64,000 nucleotides of DNA. Origin: Conchocele bisecta (Eukaryota > Mollusca > Bivalvia > Lucinida > Thyasiridae). The DNA is taken from contig CM055265.1 of assembly GCA_029237695.1 (NCBI GenBank), positions 44,571,331 through 44,635,330 on the forward strand, given 5' to 3'. The position numbers and the translations under genes were made by a program. Below the pieces are notes generated by a model. The model worked only from the letters and a program-made list of their open reading frames with translations. It was not told the origin of the DNA and did no database searches. Positions 41,829-53,649 of this stretch are shown piece after piece (position 1 is the first letter of the stretch; each line of letters begins with the position of its first letter).

Positions 41829-42184
41829 CCCAGATGGCTGAAAGGTTATACATTGTATATTCTACTGTGTGATATTTTCACCAATAATGCCAATTATTCC
41901 ATAACCTGCTGAGGAAACACAAGTTTTAAAATAAAAATTAATTCTCTTAATTATGCGCGGAAGAATAAGTTGTTCCACTCATTTGAGCCGTCTCGTTGAC
42001 GGTTGAAGTAAGTAATAACAATCTTTGATAAGGGTGTTTTGTATTCGGTTGTGCTATTTATTTATACATGTGCCCCTGGCTGAGAAAAGGGACCTTATGG
42101 TTTGACGAGAGTAGGTCAGTCAGTCTATCGACTGTATGGACGCAAATCAGTATCTACACTGTTCACACTTGTCTTAAAGGCCTT

Positions 42185-42383
42185 GGGCCCGTTTCACTAA
42201 ACTTCTTAAGACTAAAATGTTTGTAAGTGCAAATTTATGATCGTCTGGCAATTTCAATTGATGGATATGCAGCCTATGCTCAATAAATGTAAATCCAACA
42301 ATTGTTTACAAGAAAACATTGTTAATGTGAAATTTGGCACTTATGAACATTTTAGTCGTACGAAGTTTAGTGAAACGGCCCCC
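42185..42383. mobile_element. MITE family D, copy 4 (internally deleted)
   Basis: The ends GGGCCCGTTTCACTAAAC and inverse are intact. One internal arm is shortened by about 40 bases. Confidence 0.75.
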
Positions 42384-42507
42384 TTTTTATCAGTCAGTGA
42401 CATGATTTTTGTTGACATACATTATTACCCTATGTTGTTGTCTAGTAACACATTTTATCACACATATACAATAAACTCTAAAATATCCAAACTAGATGTT
42501 GTTACCA

Positions 42508-42812
42508 TTTTTTGTCGCGCTATAGTCGGCGCTTTTCGTCGTCGTCCGCTTTCGTCCGTTTTTTTTGTAAGGCAAATGCGTTAAAGTTATTGTTTTTTCA
42601 CAATATCTCTTTAACCTTTGATAATATTTCACATCAATGTTTGTCTACGGGTGATGCTTCATTACGCACACCCCCAATTCCAAATTCTGAAGGTCAAGGT
42701 CATTTATTTACTTTTAATGTTCACCGGTTTTGTAACAGAAATGCGTTAAAGTTATTGTTTTTTCACAATATCTCTAACCTCTTGCCAGACTTTGATAATA
42801 TTTCACATCAAT
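42508..42812. repeat. Tandem-repeat element, left part, split by the outer DIRS
   Basis: The unit marker GTTAAAGTTATTGTTTTTTC occurs twice. The second unit breaks off at TTTCACATCAAT and continues at 56505 with GTTTGTCTAGGGATGATGC. The intact unit at about 42612-42680 shows the unbroken sequence, so the DIRS insertion point can be read directly. Confidence 0.8.
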
Positions 42813-42828
42813 TTCTGTATCATACTTC

Positions 42829-42957
42829 CCTGTTATATGTTGCTATATAGCTTCTATTGGGGCTACCCATTCCGAATACAATTTATTGACCCGCACTTAC
42901 ACCTGTCCCATCCTATATCGACCGCGCATGCGCGCACGGGAGACTTCCTCTTTGCTT
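42829..42957 (+). repeat. Left inverted terminal repeat of the outer DIRS
   Basis: It starts CCTGTTATATGTTGCTATAT and is the reverse complement of 56334-56462 with one mismatch by eye. Confidence 0.9.
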
Positions 42958-43439
42958 CGGACGGCTGGCGTGAAAGTATCCTTTTTGGTGCTCATTTTCG
43001 TTTGGCTGTTTTATACACTCTATTCAGGTTTATTGTCCGTAAGTAGGCAATATATTCTGTAATAGAGTGGGGGCTATTCATTTATATAAGTTGCTAGTCG
43101 ATAATATTTCATTTTGAAAGTATTTCGAGTTTTTTTTCTTAGTGTGGCCACAGGCGCGAACTTCGCGATTTTCCTATTGTTTATTTTTTTTTCAACTGTC
43201 TAGTTCGATATTGGAATAGGTTTTCCGTACCAAGTTCACTAATGGGCTAAGGGAGACCTAAAACCATTTCGGGTCAGGAAATTTGGTGGTGGTCACAAAA
43301 CGGGAACTTGTGATTCTCATGAGATAATTTGTTTCCGTTGTTGCTAGAGACATAACGGTTGCTCTAATGAGAAACCGGGCTTGTCTCAGGCCTTGGAGGC
43401 CTCTATGGAGGGGCCTGACCATTAGGTACTATCAGGTAA

Positions 43440-43835
43440 GTATCAGGGTAAGTATCGATAAGTGAGATTCAGAAACTACAGTGGTTTCTGAATCTGAGCC
43501 AAGTCCGAGTCCGAATAGTGGCAGGGTGTCTCTTATGACTGAGACATCCAACGTCGCTAGTTCTGCTCTGGGTGGTCCGCTACCCACTGAGTAACAACAC
43601 CGGGCGCCAGTCTGTGTTCGGCAAGATTCAGAAACTAAAGACTGTTTCTGAGTCTACGCCAAGTCCGAGTCCGAATAGTGGCAGGGTGTCTCTTATGACT
43701 GAGGCATCCAACGTCGCTAGTTCTGCTCTGGGTGGTCCGCTACCCACTGAGTAAGGACACCGGACACCGGACACCGGCCACCGGACACCGGACACCAGTC
43801 AATGTTCGGTAAGATTCAGAAACTAAAGACTGTTT
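43440..43835. repeat. Outer DIRS internal tandem array, left part
   Basis: The unit of about 170 bases starts GATTCAGAAACTAAAGACTG and includes GAATAGTGGCAGGGTGTCTC and a (CCGGACA)n tract. The array is cut by the inner DIRS at 43835 and resumes at 51816. Confidence 0.8.
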
Positions 43836-43840
43836 TTATT

Positions 43841-43995
43841 CCTTACACTGTGATGTTACTTTTGCTATCAGAGTGTCTAAAAAGACCCTTTCTGACGTTC
43901 TATTTCTTAATGAAATAAAGAATCAACACTGTGGTCTCCACTTTAGCCTTATCCCCTAGTCTCCCCTGGTGACGCGTCACTTCCGGAGGCCATAT
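43841..43995 (+). repeat. Left inverted terminal repeat of the inner DIRS
   Basis: It includes GTGATGTTACTTTTGCTATC and GTGACGCGTCACTTCCGG. It is the reverse complement of 51620-51776 with two or three differences by eye. Confidence 0.9.
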
Positions 43996-44618
43996 TTATC
44001 GTCAGAAAACATCTAATGGCTGCGCTTTTTTAGTGTCTGGTTTGTTTAGAGTTTTCTGAGTTTAATTAGATCCTTTCTTGATAAATTTATTTATCGAATT
44101 GTTCGCATAAGTTTGATTTATGACTACACGAGAGGGAATTTTCCTATCGTAGGTAGTTCGGTTGTAATTTGACATGTTGTTCGTGTCGGAAAGCGAGTTG
44201 TTATTTTCATAACGAACCGCCATTTTGAAAGAAGGAAATTGTTATTGACAAAAGTCGGTGCAGTTTGCGTCGGTATTTTGCCATAGTTTTGTGTATGGTC
44301 AAGATTTATTCCATTCCAGGAAAATTCTGACAAGTTACGAAATATTTAGAATTTTTCTTTTCAGTGTCATCGATTTTCGCGAGCGAGTTGTCAAATTTAC
44401 TACAGTAGTAGTAGGGACGGTTTACGTCCAATAAAGTTTTTGTTTCAAAGTAAATTTTTTTGAATCAAGCGCAGGACATAGATTGATGGGAATTTTGAGA
44501 AATTTTTATTTTTCGGATTTATTTTTCGGATTTTTCTCTATAAATCTTCCAAATTCAGTGAAATTTTACGCTTTTTGTGTTCTGATGTTTTCTGACATAA
44601 TTTCGCGTTAATTTCGAT

Positions 44619-47204
44619 ATGTCTGGTAATAAACAACAATCTGAAAGGGTCAAGAGACCCGGACAGATTCGTTCAGCGTGCGGCCACATGGCGTCAGCTC
44701 TCGATAATCATGACGCCATGTGTCGTACGTGCTGTGGGTGCTCCCAAGAGATGCCATGCGTAGTCTCGGCTCTCTGGGGGGCAACCACTTGGAAGCAATT
44801 AGGAGCGGGTACATCTTATGCAGGTAAGAAAAAGTCTACCGACAGGAAATCTCTCATTCCTGTTCACAAACCCGCTCCAAAAAGACCTGGTGTAGGTGGA
44901 AATCTTAACGAAGGAGATATCACCCCCACACCTCACAACAAGAAGTCGACAATATCCCGTCGGATTCTTAGTGAGGTGGCCAGGCATCCTAACGGAAAAC
45001 ACCGATTCTGAGCGAATCTCGTCAGAACGGCGGTCAGGTGGCTCTTCAACGATATTGCAGGTGATAGCTCCACCTAGCAATAAGTCGGACCGAGGGGAAG
45101 GTGCAAAGAACCAAACCTTGGAGTCCGACTTGCCACTGAGGCCGACAGCTGATAGGCCTGTGATAGACGAGCATAGGCTCGATACACAGAAGCCAAGACA
45201 AACTAGTTTACTAGTTTCACATCAGCTACCTACGGATCACTTGAAGGACTGTCCGGTGTCCGGTAGTCCGGTGTCCGGTAGTCCGGTAGTCCGGTGTCCG
45301 GTTGTCCGGTAGTCCGGTGTCAGGTAGTCTGGTGTCCGGCGTCCGGCGTCCGGTGTCCGGTGGTACGGAAACTGGCAGTATAACGATCCGTAGGTCTGGT
45401 AGTATGGGGAATACGACCAGTGGACAACATGGAACCATGGAACAGTTTGAGGGTCAGAATAGTTCCGTTTGTCAAAGGGGAGTTCAACCGGTGATGATAC
45501 CGGGAAATGGTCAGGAGTACCCAGATCGACAGTCAGAGTACATTGTTACACCGTTAGGCACTTTTGCCACGGGTAACAAAGATCCACTACCGGAGTACCA
45601 TGCTATGCACATAGACATGGATACTGAACGGGTGTTGGAACATCCCGTTAGTGCTCAGGTGACTAGAAGCATGACGCCTAGCGCAGGGCAATTACCCAAG
45701 AGGACGTTAAACATCTAAAGCTTCAGAGTTTTCACATCCGGTGGATACCGGGTTGGGAGCAAGCATGAGACGAGCAAGGTCTGGGAAAAGACCTAGAGCA
45801 TACAGGAGCTCTTCATCTTCTAGTTATGGGTCCAAACGCCGCTCCACAAGGAGGGGTAGCAGTTCTTCTTCGTCTAGCTCGTCGTCCCCTCATAGGAGAC
45901 ACAAGCATAGACGGAGACATAGATCTCGTCATAGAGACCATAAGTCTGGAAGGGCTTCATCGGGACATAGTTCAGATCTCCCTTTATCTCTGAAGGTAAA
46001 TCAGAGGGAATCTGAATCTTCAGGCTTGATGCAGTCCATGCATCAAATGATGAAGCAATTCCTGGATAAACAGTCTACAGCGACTATAGAGCCTGTCGAA
46101 CAGGAATTTGATCCTGTGGAGGATTATTTGGAAGAAGTCGAGGTATACGACGATACCCCTACTTCCATACATCCGGCTCCGGAGGTAGAGGAGGTAGATG
46201 ATACTGACACCCCACCCTCCTATATGGAGGTCACCCAGGCGGTGTATAAATACTTACCGTTAGACATTTGTCCTCCTCAACCCGTGAAATCTCCAAGAGT
46301 GACTTCTCTCTTTGAGGCAGATTCTGACAGAGAACCGCCTAAAGAGATGCCCATGTTGCCACAATCTCCAACGGTGGCAAGAATTCTGACTGAGATGCAG
46401 GAGGCATCCGGTTGGGACATGGGAAAGTCATCTGATTTTGTACCGAAAAAATATGCGGTACATGCTACCTCGTTGAAGTTTTATAAGAACCATACTTCAA
46501 CGTGGTCACAAGCTACACCTACCTTGGATAAGGATGCGCAGAAAGTGGGCATACTTAAGGTAGATACACCCATCCTATCTCAGAAAATGACAGACATGAT
46601 TGATGTTAGATCTCGAGCCATGGTATCTATGGCCTCTCAGGTAGACCTTTCTTTGGCAGCTACTAAGGTAGCACTGGAGAATGGGGATACGAGAGCAGTT
46701 CAGGCACTGCTAAAGTCAGCAGCCAGAGCAAACAAACACATCCTGTCGACATAGTTGATAACATCAGCTGATTTGCTTCTAGCTAGAAGAGATGCTACCT
46801 TGTCAAGGGCTTCAGTGCTTCCGGGACAGGGTAGGCAGTTTCTTAGAGTGGCACCTCTACAATCCGAACAGCTGTTTGGAGGGCGTTGCTCAGGTGTAGC
46901 AGATACTGACCTCGCTGAACGGCAGAGGATACAGTTGGTTAAGGGGTTTTCGGGACCTAAACCGAGTACGAGAGGTAGTAGGCCATCTACAGGAGCATAT
47001 AGAGCGAGAGGTGTGGCTAGAGCGGGGAAGACTAGGTCTCGCCCTCCACCTATGCACACACAAACTGTTCATCAGCCGCAATATGTCGCGGAAGACTTTA
47101 CACATCCTGCCCCTCCAGCTAGGGGAAGAGGTAGGGGTGGCAGAAGAGGTAGGACCCCTCGAGGACGTTTCTCCAGTAGGAGGCATCGAAGGGGCAGTTT
47201 TTGA
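44619..47204 (+). pseudogene. DIRS ORF1, gag-like, frameshifted
   Basis: The start is a 130-residue frame with a Cys/His cluster (C21, H23, H31, C35, C38, C41), as at the start of many DIRS gag proteins. The frame then shifts twice (about 45.0 and 45.3 kb) through a Pro/Ser/Val-rich part built on GTCCGGTGTCCGGTAGTCC repeats. From 45741 a 337-residue frame follows with Ser/Arg-rich stretches and a conserved AVHATSLKFYKN-like segment, ending in a TAG at 46752. The same frame continues (SADLLLARRDA) to an Arg/Gly-rich tail ending at 47204. The role is presumed to be the particle protein. The basic tail probably binds nucleic acid. Confidence 0.75.
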
Positions 47205-48240
47205 TGTCGCGAGGAGCGGTTCGTGCGGCGGGTGTTGACCATTCCAAGACCCTACGTGCCTGTAGGAGCAGACTGACGGTCTTTCTGAAGGAATGGCAGG
47301 AGATCACCAACTGTCCATGGACGTTGGGGATCATCAAAAGGGGATATTCTATCCCCTTCAAATCAACCCCCCCCCCCCCTCTCGGAGGAGCTGTCCGGAT
47401 TGGATTCCCCCGAAGGACTTGCTCAAAAGACAGGCCTTAGGCAAGGAGATACAAGATCTTTTGAGAAAGAACGCGATAGAAGAGGTCATGGACACTTCCA
47501 CTCCAGGCTTCTACAGCAGACTGTTTGTCGTTCCCAAGAAGAACGGCAAACTACGCCCCGTGTTAGATTTATCCAGTCTGAACAAATCGGTTCAGATAGA
47601 CCGGTTCAAGATGGAGACTGCCCGGTTTATCCGAATTGCCTTAAAGGTGGAAGATTGGTCAGTCTCCATCGATCTGAAGGACGCATACTTCCATGTCCCG
47701 ATTTCACAGGCGTCAAGGAAGTATCTGAGGTTCCAATGGAGAGGAAAGGTTACCAGTTCATGGTCCTCCCATTTGAAATTTCAACAGCACCAAGAGTATT
47801 TACCAAACTGATGGAGGTAGTAGCAGCAGCAGCAAGGAGACTATGTATTGCTCTGCTGCAATACTTCGACGACTGGCTGATTCACAACCAGTCGAGGGTG
47901 ATACTCTTGAAAGATTTGGTCAGAGTTTGGCAACTGGTGACCAGTCTAGGTCTCATTCCCAACATAGAGAAATCATAACTGATTCCATCTCAGGATTTCT
48001 GCTATGTGGGAATGAATTTCCTAACGGACATAGGCAGGGTGAGGGTACCACCGGACAGGATATAGAGCGCACTAAAGACTGTGTTCAACGCTCTGGATGC
48101 TGTTTGCATGTCCGCAAGGAATATCCTGTCGTTGCTGGGCGTCCTGGGGGCAACGGCGGAGTTGATTTGCCTGGGGAGATTACACATGAGACCCCTACAA
48201 ATCTACTTACTCTTATCATTGGAGACCACACCAGTACCCG
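47201..48240 (+). pseudogene. DIRS reverse transcriptase, three frames
   Basis: The domain is split over three frames. First comes FLKEWQEITNCPWTLGIIK (frame of 47201). After the 13-C run at 47367-47379, LRPVLDLSSLNKSVQIDRFK and SIDLKDAYFHVPIS follow. After a second shift near 47745, MVLPFEISTAPRVFTKLMEV and the catalytic YFDD at 47862-47873 in QYFDDWLIHN are seen. Stops at 47976 and 48063 interrupt the thumb region. Confidence 0.88.
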
Positions 48241-49355
48241 TTGGATATGATTATTCATCTATCCAGAGATTTCAAGAGACATCTCCGATGGTGGGCCCAG
48301 AAGAATCATTACCTTCTGGGGGTACCCATGGTAGATCCAGAGCCCAAGATGTTTCTCACCACAGACGCGTCGAACACAGGCTGGGGAGCGCATCTCGAAC
48401 CGCTGGGTATTCTGATGAAGGGTTGCTGGTCATCAGAGATGGGCAACCAACACATAATCATGTTGGAACTCAAAGCAGTGGTGCTATCAGCTCACCAATG
48501 TTTAGAGCATCTTCGGGGAAACATGTTCGGATAGTAACGGACAACCCTACGGTGGTCGCGTACCTGAACAGGCAGGGAGGCACCCATTCTGTGTCCCTTT
48601 GCATAGAGACAAGGGATCTGAACAGGCAGGGAGGCACCCACTCGGTGTCCCTTTGCATAGAGACAAGGGATCTGCTAATGTGGTGTCACAGTCACGACAT
48701 TCAGTTGTCGGCCAGGCACATCAAAGTGAAGAAGAACATTTTAGCAGATTACCTGTCTCGCCAGGGGGCTCCGGTCCTAACGGAATGGACGTTAGACCAG
48801 ACAGTGTGCAACACTGTTCTGAGAAGGTGGGGCGATCCCTGGGTGGACCTGTTTGCCACGATGATGAACAACAGGCTCAGGTTATATGTGTCCCCGGTGC
48901 CGGACGTCCACGCATGGGCAGTAGACGCTCTATCATTAGAGTGGGACCGGATGGACGCATATACCTTTCCACCGTTTGTGCTTCTCCCGAAGGAGCTCCA
49001 GAAGATTCGAGCAGCAAGGTGCAAGATCACTCTGATTGCGCCTTGCTGGCCGACGAGGAGCTGGTTCACGGAACTACTGGAGCTCCTCATAGAGATACCT
49101 GTAAAACTACCGGTAGTCGGGAACCTTATCACACAGCACGAAGGGAGGACAGTTCATCCAGGCGTGACAGGTCTCAACCTACACGCCTGGAGATTATCAA
49201 GCGAGGTATCCGAGCAGACAAGTTTTCGGACAAGGCTGCCGAGATCATCTCCAGGGCAAAGAGAGTGTCCACCTCCAAGTGCTATGACCAGAAGTGGGGT
49301 ATCTGGTCAGATTGGTGTGATGGAGGAGGAAAATCGCCTGGCAGACCAGCTCTAG
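48241..49355 (+). pseudogene. DIRS RNase H and C-terminal extension
   Basis: LTTDASNTGWGAHLEP (first catalytic Asp codon at 48364) and MLELKAV are in the frame of 48241. The frame then shifts, and VTDNPTVVAYLNRQGG and KNILADYLSRQG follow in the frame of 48081. The extension WVDLFATMMNN...LYVSPVPD and APCWPTRSWF is typical of DIRS elements, often labelled a methyltransferase-like domain. A 54-base tandem duplication (48564-48671) inserts 18 residues between RNase H motifs. Confidence 0.85.
48564..48671 (+). repeat. 54 bp in-frame tandem duplication in DIRS RNase H
   Basis: Two adjacent units start CTGAACAGGCAGGGAGGCAC, differ at two bases, and both translate as LNRQGGTHSVSLCIETRD. Confidence 0.95.
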
Positions 49356-50270
49356 GACAAGTGGGGGATTTTTTTATCTACCTTTTCCAAGACAGGAAAC
49401 TCCGTCCCTACCATTAAGGGTTATAGGTCAGCTTTGGCTAGCTCGTTGAAGTTCACGAAGCACCAAGCTAGATCTATTGGGACGGATGAGCGACTTTCGC
49501 AGATGATCGCGGGCTTTGCAAGAGAAAGGCCGATAGGTAGGTCAACCATTCCAAAATGGAATCTGTCAGCAGTGTTATGGGCATTAACCAAGGCTCCATA
49601 TGAGCCTATGGAACAGGCAAGTATAGCGTGTTGGACTATCAAAACCGTTTTTTTATTAGCGTTTGCAACAGCTATGCGCAGTAGCGAGCTCCATGCACTG
49701 GTCATAAATGATCCTAGTTTTAGAGTTGGTAAGGAATCAATGACGCTAGTCTACGAGCAGGGGTTTTTACCCAAGATAGCGGCACCTCACGAGGTGATGG
49801 CCCCTATTCGTATCCCAGCCCTCAAAACTGCCAAGGGAGTTTCGGTTACGGATACTACCCTATGTCCTGTTAGAGCAGTAAGGAAATACATTTCACTCGC
49901 TAAGAAGACGAGAGCTAAGAGAGTCAAGCTTTTCATTCCTATATCGGGTGAGCATAATGTGTCAAAAGCCACGGTGTCAAAATGGGTAACGCTGGCTATT
50001 AGAAGGGCATACGAAGGTTTCTCCGATAAGATTAGTTCAAATCTTAAGATCACAGCCCTTGAGGTGAGAGCAATCTCTACTTCATGGGCTTTCAAAAACA
50101 GAATTCCGTTGAATAGAATCATGGAAACTGCTTCCTGGAGAAACAATACCACGTTCTCCACCTTCTATCTCAGGTCGATGTCTGAACAATGTGGAGACCT
50201 ATACAAGCTAGGCCCACTCGTTGCTGCAGGACAAGTCCTGCAGGGACCGGGGTCTAGGTTGGAACTATAA
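49174..50270 (+). pseudogene. DIRS tyrosine recombinase
   Basis: The N-terminal core-binding part (EIIKRGIRADKFSDKA, SKCYDQKW) is in the frame of 48599. After a shift near 49417 the catalytic part runs 278 residues from 49434. Visible active-site residues, numbered from there, are R82 (ATAMRSSEL), R212 (LEVRA), W235 and the nucleophile Y245 (FSTFYLRS). The His of the usual H-x-x-R box is Leu209. This enzyme class inserts circular DIRS DNA without target duplication. The shift and the His change suggest this copy is inactive. Confidence 0.85.
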
Positions 50271-50273
50271 TTG

Positions 50274-51180
50274 AGACTCAGGTAAAGATGTGCACTTTAC
50301 TATTACCGTCGAGGATGTGCATTGACTTTTCTCCATCAGTTGGCGAAGTTAAAAAGTGCTCTTTAACAAGTGATCGCTAGTGAATTGTGCATAAACGTTA
50401 ATTATTCATTAGCATACTCGAGGGAAATAGTGCGCTTTACCGGTGACATATAACGCGTGTGAGTTTGAAGGCGCATAATATCAAATTTTCAAGGTCACAC
50501 AGGTAGAGAGTACACTTTACCAAGATATGGTTGGAATGTGTATAACTATTCTTCCAATTTCATTTCTATCTCAATAATGTTCCTCGGTTTGAGTGTCATA
50601 TTGTGTATATCATGTGTCCACGCTCGAACAATAATATTGTGAAACATTGCATGCGGGCTGGATTATTATTTATTACGCAAAGTTAAGTTCAACCTACGAG
50701 ACGGATGGCGCAGACACATTTATCAACGTGTAGCGGTACGAAAGCAGTCATTGGTTCGATCTCGCCACACTACACATGAGGAAGAAAAACAAGACTCACT
50801 AATGTGCGTAAGTCGCAGGCAGTCTAATACTTCTTCTTTTCAGCCATCTCAGTTAATCCGCCCGTAGCAATGTTTCGCAATATGGATAGGCTCACACAAT
50901 AGATCTGAGAGATATATATAGAGAGAGGTAGGAAACCTACCTTTTTTGTGGTAACAAGAAAAGGGGGGAGGGGCCGCATTTCGATTATGCATATTTGAGG
51001 ATGGATTCAAATAAGATAAGTCGTTAGGTAAGGTCTTCACTAGCCATTAGGGTAAAGTACGTTATTCAATAGAGGACAAAGAAGTTTACTTTGGTAGAAT
51101 AACCGATATCAATTTAATCATTGACACAGAAAGGATAATGCATCCTTACCTCCCACCGAGGAGACAAATTCTTTAGCAAA
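50274..51180. other. Inner DIRS 3' non-coding region
   Basis: No open frame is assignable. It ends near CTTACCTCCCACCGAGGAGA followed by AAAGTAACATCACAGGG. The outer element has the same word order (CTTCCCGCCTTGGAGACAAA then its own terminal sequence), so this is the likely internal complementary region. Confidence 0.55.
50698..50775 (+). other. tRNA-like sequence inside the inner DIRS
   Basis: An A-box-like ATGGCGCAGAC and a perfect B-box-like GGTTCGATCTC are spaced about as in a tRNA. The arms do not fold well by eye, so this is a tRNA-derived relic rather than a working gene. Confidence 0.35.
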
Positions 51181-51240
51181 AGTAACATCACAGGGTAAGG
51201 AATAAAAATATAAATTTTCCAAATAGAAAATTAGTTTTTA

Positions 51241-51535
51241 TTATACTTACCTGTGATGTTACTTTATAAATGCCCTTTATAAACCTTCTGTTTATCCTCC
51301 CTCCCCGCTACAGGATACGTTAGATGACGGATGTGGCTACCGGAAGTTGCGCATAGACGCTTTTCACGGAGGGTTATGGCTAAAGTGCAGACCTTGGTAG
51401 GATAATTTATTTAATATAAATAATAGGTCAGAAAGGGTCTTTTTAGACATGCTGATAGCAAAAGTAACATCACAGGTAAGTATAATAAAAACTAATTTTC
51501 TATTTGGAAAATTTATATTTTTATTATAAATGTAC
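51241..51535. repeat. Extra diverged copy of the inner DIRS right end
   Basis: Both this block and the true end (51536-51815) read ACTTACCTGTGATGTTACTT, then CCCTTTATAAA, a TTTATCCTCC word, GGTCAGAAAGGGTCTTTTTA, and GCAAAAGTAACATCACAGG. The first block is clearly more diverged in the middle. Confidence 0.8.
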
Positions 51536-51619
51536 TTACCTGTGATGTTACTTTATAGAGTTCCCTTTATAAAGTTTTTACTTTATCCTCCAACCCCGCT
51601 TCAGGATACTTAGGATGAC

Positions 51620-51776
51620 AGATATGGCCTCCGGAAGTGACGCGTCACCAGGGGAGACTAGGGGATAAGGCTAAAGTGGAGACCACAGTGTTGATTCTTT
51701 ATTTCATTAAGAAATAGAACGTCAGAAAGGGTCTTTTTACACACCCTGATAGCAAAAGTAACATCACAGGTAAGTA
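51620..51776 (-). repeat. Right inverted terminal repeat of the inner DIRS
   Basis: The inverse partner of 43841-43995, starting near ATATGGCCTCCGGAAGTGAC and ending AAGTAACATCACAGG. Confidence 0.9.
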
Positions 51777-51815
51777 TAACAAAAAACTAATTTTCTATTA
51801 GGAAAATTTATATTT

Positions 51816-52385
51816 CTGAGTCTAGCCAAGTCAGAGTCCGAATAGTGGCAGGGTATCTCTTATGACTGAGACATCCAACGTCGCTAATTCTGCTCTGGGT
51901 GGTCCGCTACCCACTGAGTAAGGACACCGGACACCGGACACACCGGACACCGGACACCGGACACCGGACACCGGACACCAGTCGGTGTTCGGCAAGATTC
52001 AGAAACTAAAGACTGTTTCTGAGTCTAGCCACATCCGAGTCCGAATAGTGGCAGGGTATCTCTTATGACTGAGACATCCAACGTCGCTAGTTCTGCTCTG
52101 GGTGGTCCGCTGCCCACTGAGTAAGGACACCGGACACCGGACACCGGACACCGGACACCGGACACCGGACACCGGACACCGGACACCAGTTCTGCTCTGG
52201 GTTATACGCTAACCACTGAGCAAGAGCACAGGATACCAGTTAGGCTCTGGTTTATACGCTAACCGCCGAGCACGAACACCGGACACCGGTTCTGCTCTGT
52301 GTTATACGCTAACCACTGAGCAAGAACGCCGGACACTAGTTCTGCTCTGGGTTATTAGCTAACCACTGAGCACGAACACCGGACA
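51816..52385. repeat. Outer DIRS internal tandem array, right part
   Basis: It continues the unit cut at 43835. It contains three units with long (CCGGACA)n tracts and then shorter, more diverged units marked TTATACGCTAACCACTGAGC. Confidence 0.8.
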
Positions 52386-52639
52386 CGTGACAGGTAGATT
52401 CAAGGGGATAGGCGATGTGGGTAGTATGCACGCAAATCCAATTGGGCGCGCCTCGGTGGAATGCAAGCGTATTCCTCCGGTCAACAGAGTGTCGAATATA
52501 GCCACTGATAACGGCGACGCGGGGCTTGACCACGCCGTTTTCAACGGAATATCTGTTCAATGTTATGGATATACAACAGTGTAACGGTATAGGACATGGC
52601 CTGCCGACACACTGAATTAGTCTTGATGTGAGTCTGATG

Positions 52640-52915
52640 ACGTCAGACAGGAGGGCGCACAGACTTGTCGATCAGGACGGGTACATCCGGGTCTAGTAGC
52701 AAGAGAGCTAGGTATAGGTCAACTTCCAGTAGCTCGTCTACCAGGACGCGGGATTGTATATCCATGAAACACAAACGATGTTCTAGGTCGTGTCTAGGTA
52801 CGATCATTCACGTCGTCATAGGTATAGGGGAAGGGATCGCCTTCGGGAAGCGTTCCTTCAGGCCACGAATCTGTTTGGAAACAGATGTTCGCAGGTGACT
52901 GCTGCTGACGCTGCA
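52640..52915 (+). pseudogene. Outer DIRS gag remnant
   Basis: A short frame rich in Ser, Arg and Thr (SSSKRARYRSTSSSSSTRTR) corresponds to the Ser/Arg region of the inner element's ORF1. The rest of the gag is deleted or unrecognisable. Confidence 0.55.
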
Positions 52916-53039
52916 GTAAGACAGAGTCGGCAGAGCAAGCTTTAATATCCCCTTCTCCTAAACCAACGAGTGAGGTAACGCGTAACTTTAAGCAACCCAT
53001 AACACTTATACAGCCCCAATAGGTTGGGGCTCCCAGAGG

Positions 53040-53560
53040 GGCGCTACACGCATCAGAGATTGGCAATCTCCCAGCTTCTACAGCGTACGGTTTGTTGTAC
53101 CAACAGACAGAACATTTCTCGATAGAGACGGCTCGATCGATACGTCTGACTATTAGAGTCAACGATTGGGCAGTCTCCAGCGAACCACAGGAAGGTTATC
53201 TTCATATACCGATATGCCATGCGTCCAGAAACTTTATAAGCTTTCAGTCGCAAGGCATGGTATAACAGTTTTGTGTCCTACCCTTCAGAACCACGGCGTT
53301 CACAAAACTAATAGAGGTAATATAGGCACAGTCCAGACCGTGTGTTATTGCATACTTCAATACTTGGACGACTGGCTCCTGCACGATCAGTCTAGAGACA
53401 CACTGCTACTCAAGCGGCGTTTGTTCTGGGATCTTATCACGGGGTTGGGTCTCAGGCCGAACATAGAGATGTCGGAACTAGTACCGAAACAGGACATCTG
53501 ATACGTAGGGATGAGTTTCCTTACCAGACTGGGGATAGTCAGGGTACACTTGGACAGTGC
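53040..53560 (+). pseudogene. Outer DIRS reverse transcriptase remnant
   Basis: The YLDD motif at 53361-53372 lies in LQYLDDWLLHDQSRDTLL, followed by GLGLRPNIEMSELVPKQDI, a stop, and YVGMSFLTRLG. This matches the inner element's fingers-palm-thumb order. Upstream palm motifs are blurred by frameshifts. Confidence 0.8.
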
Positions 53561-53649
53561 CGATATGTACAGAGAAGACATCATGTTGCGTGTGGTCTTC
53601 AAAGCTGTGTATCCACTTCAACTACCAGCCAGGGAGCTATTTTAGCTGC

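Larger units (their letters stand above)
43836..51815 (+). mobile_element. Inner DIRS-type retrotransposon, about 8 kb, nested
   Basis: It has inverted terminal repeats (43841-43995 and 51620-51776), a gag-like region, reverse transcriptase, RNase H with its DIRS-specific C-terminal extension, and a tyrosine recombinase, in the standard order on the + strand. It sits inside the outer element's tandem array, at GACTGTTT/CTGAGTCT, with no target duplication. Several frameshifts and stops make it inactive as read. At least one lies at a run of 13 C, where a sequencing error is possible. Confidence 0.92.
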
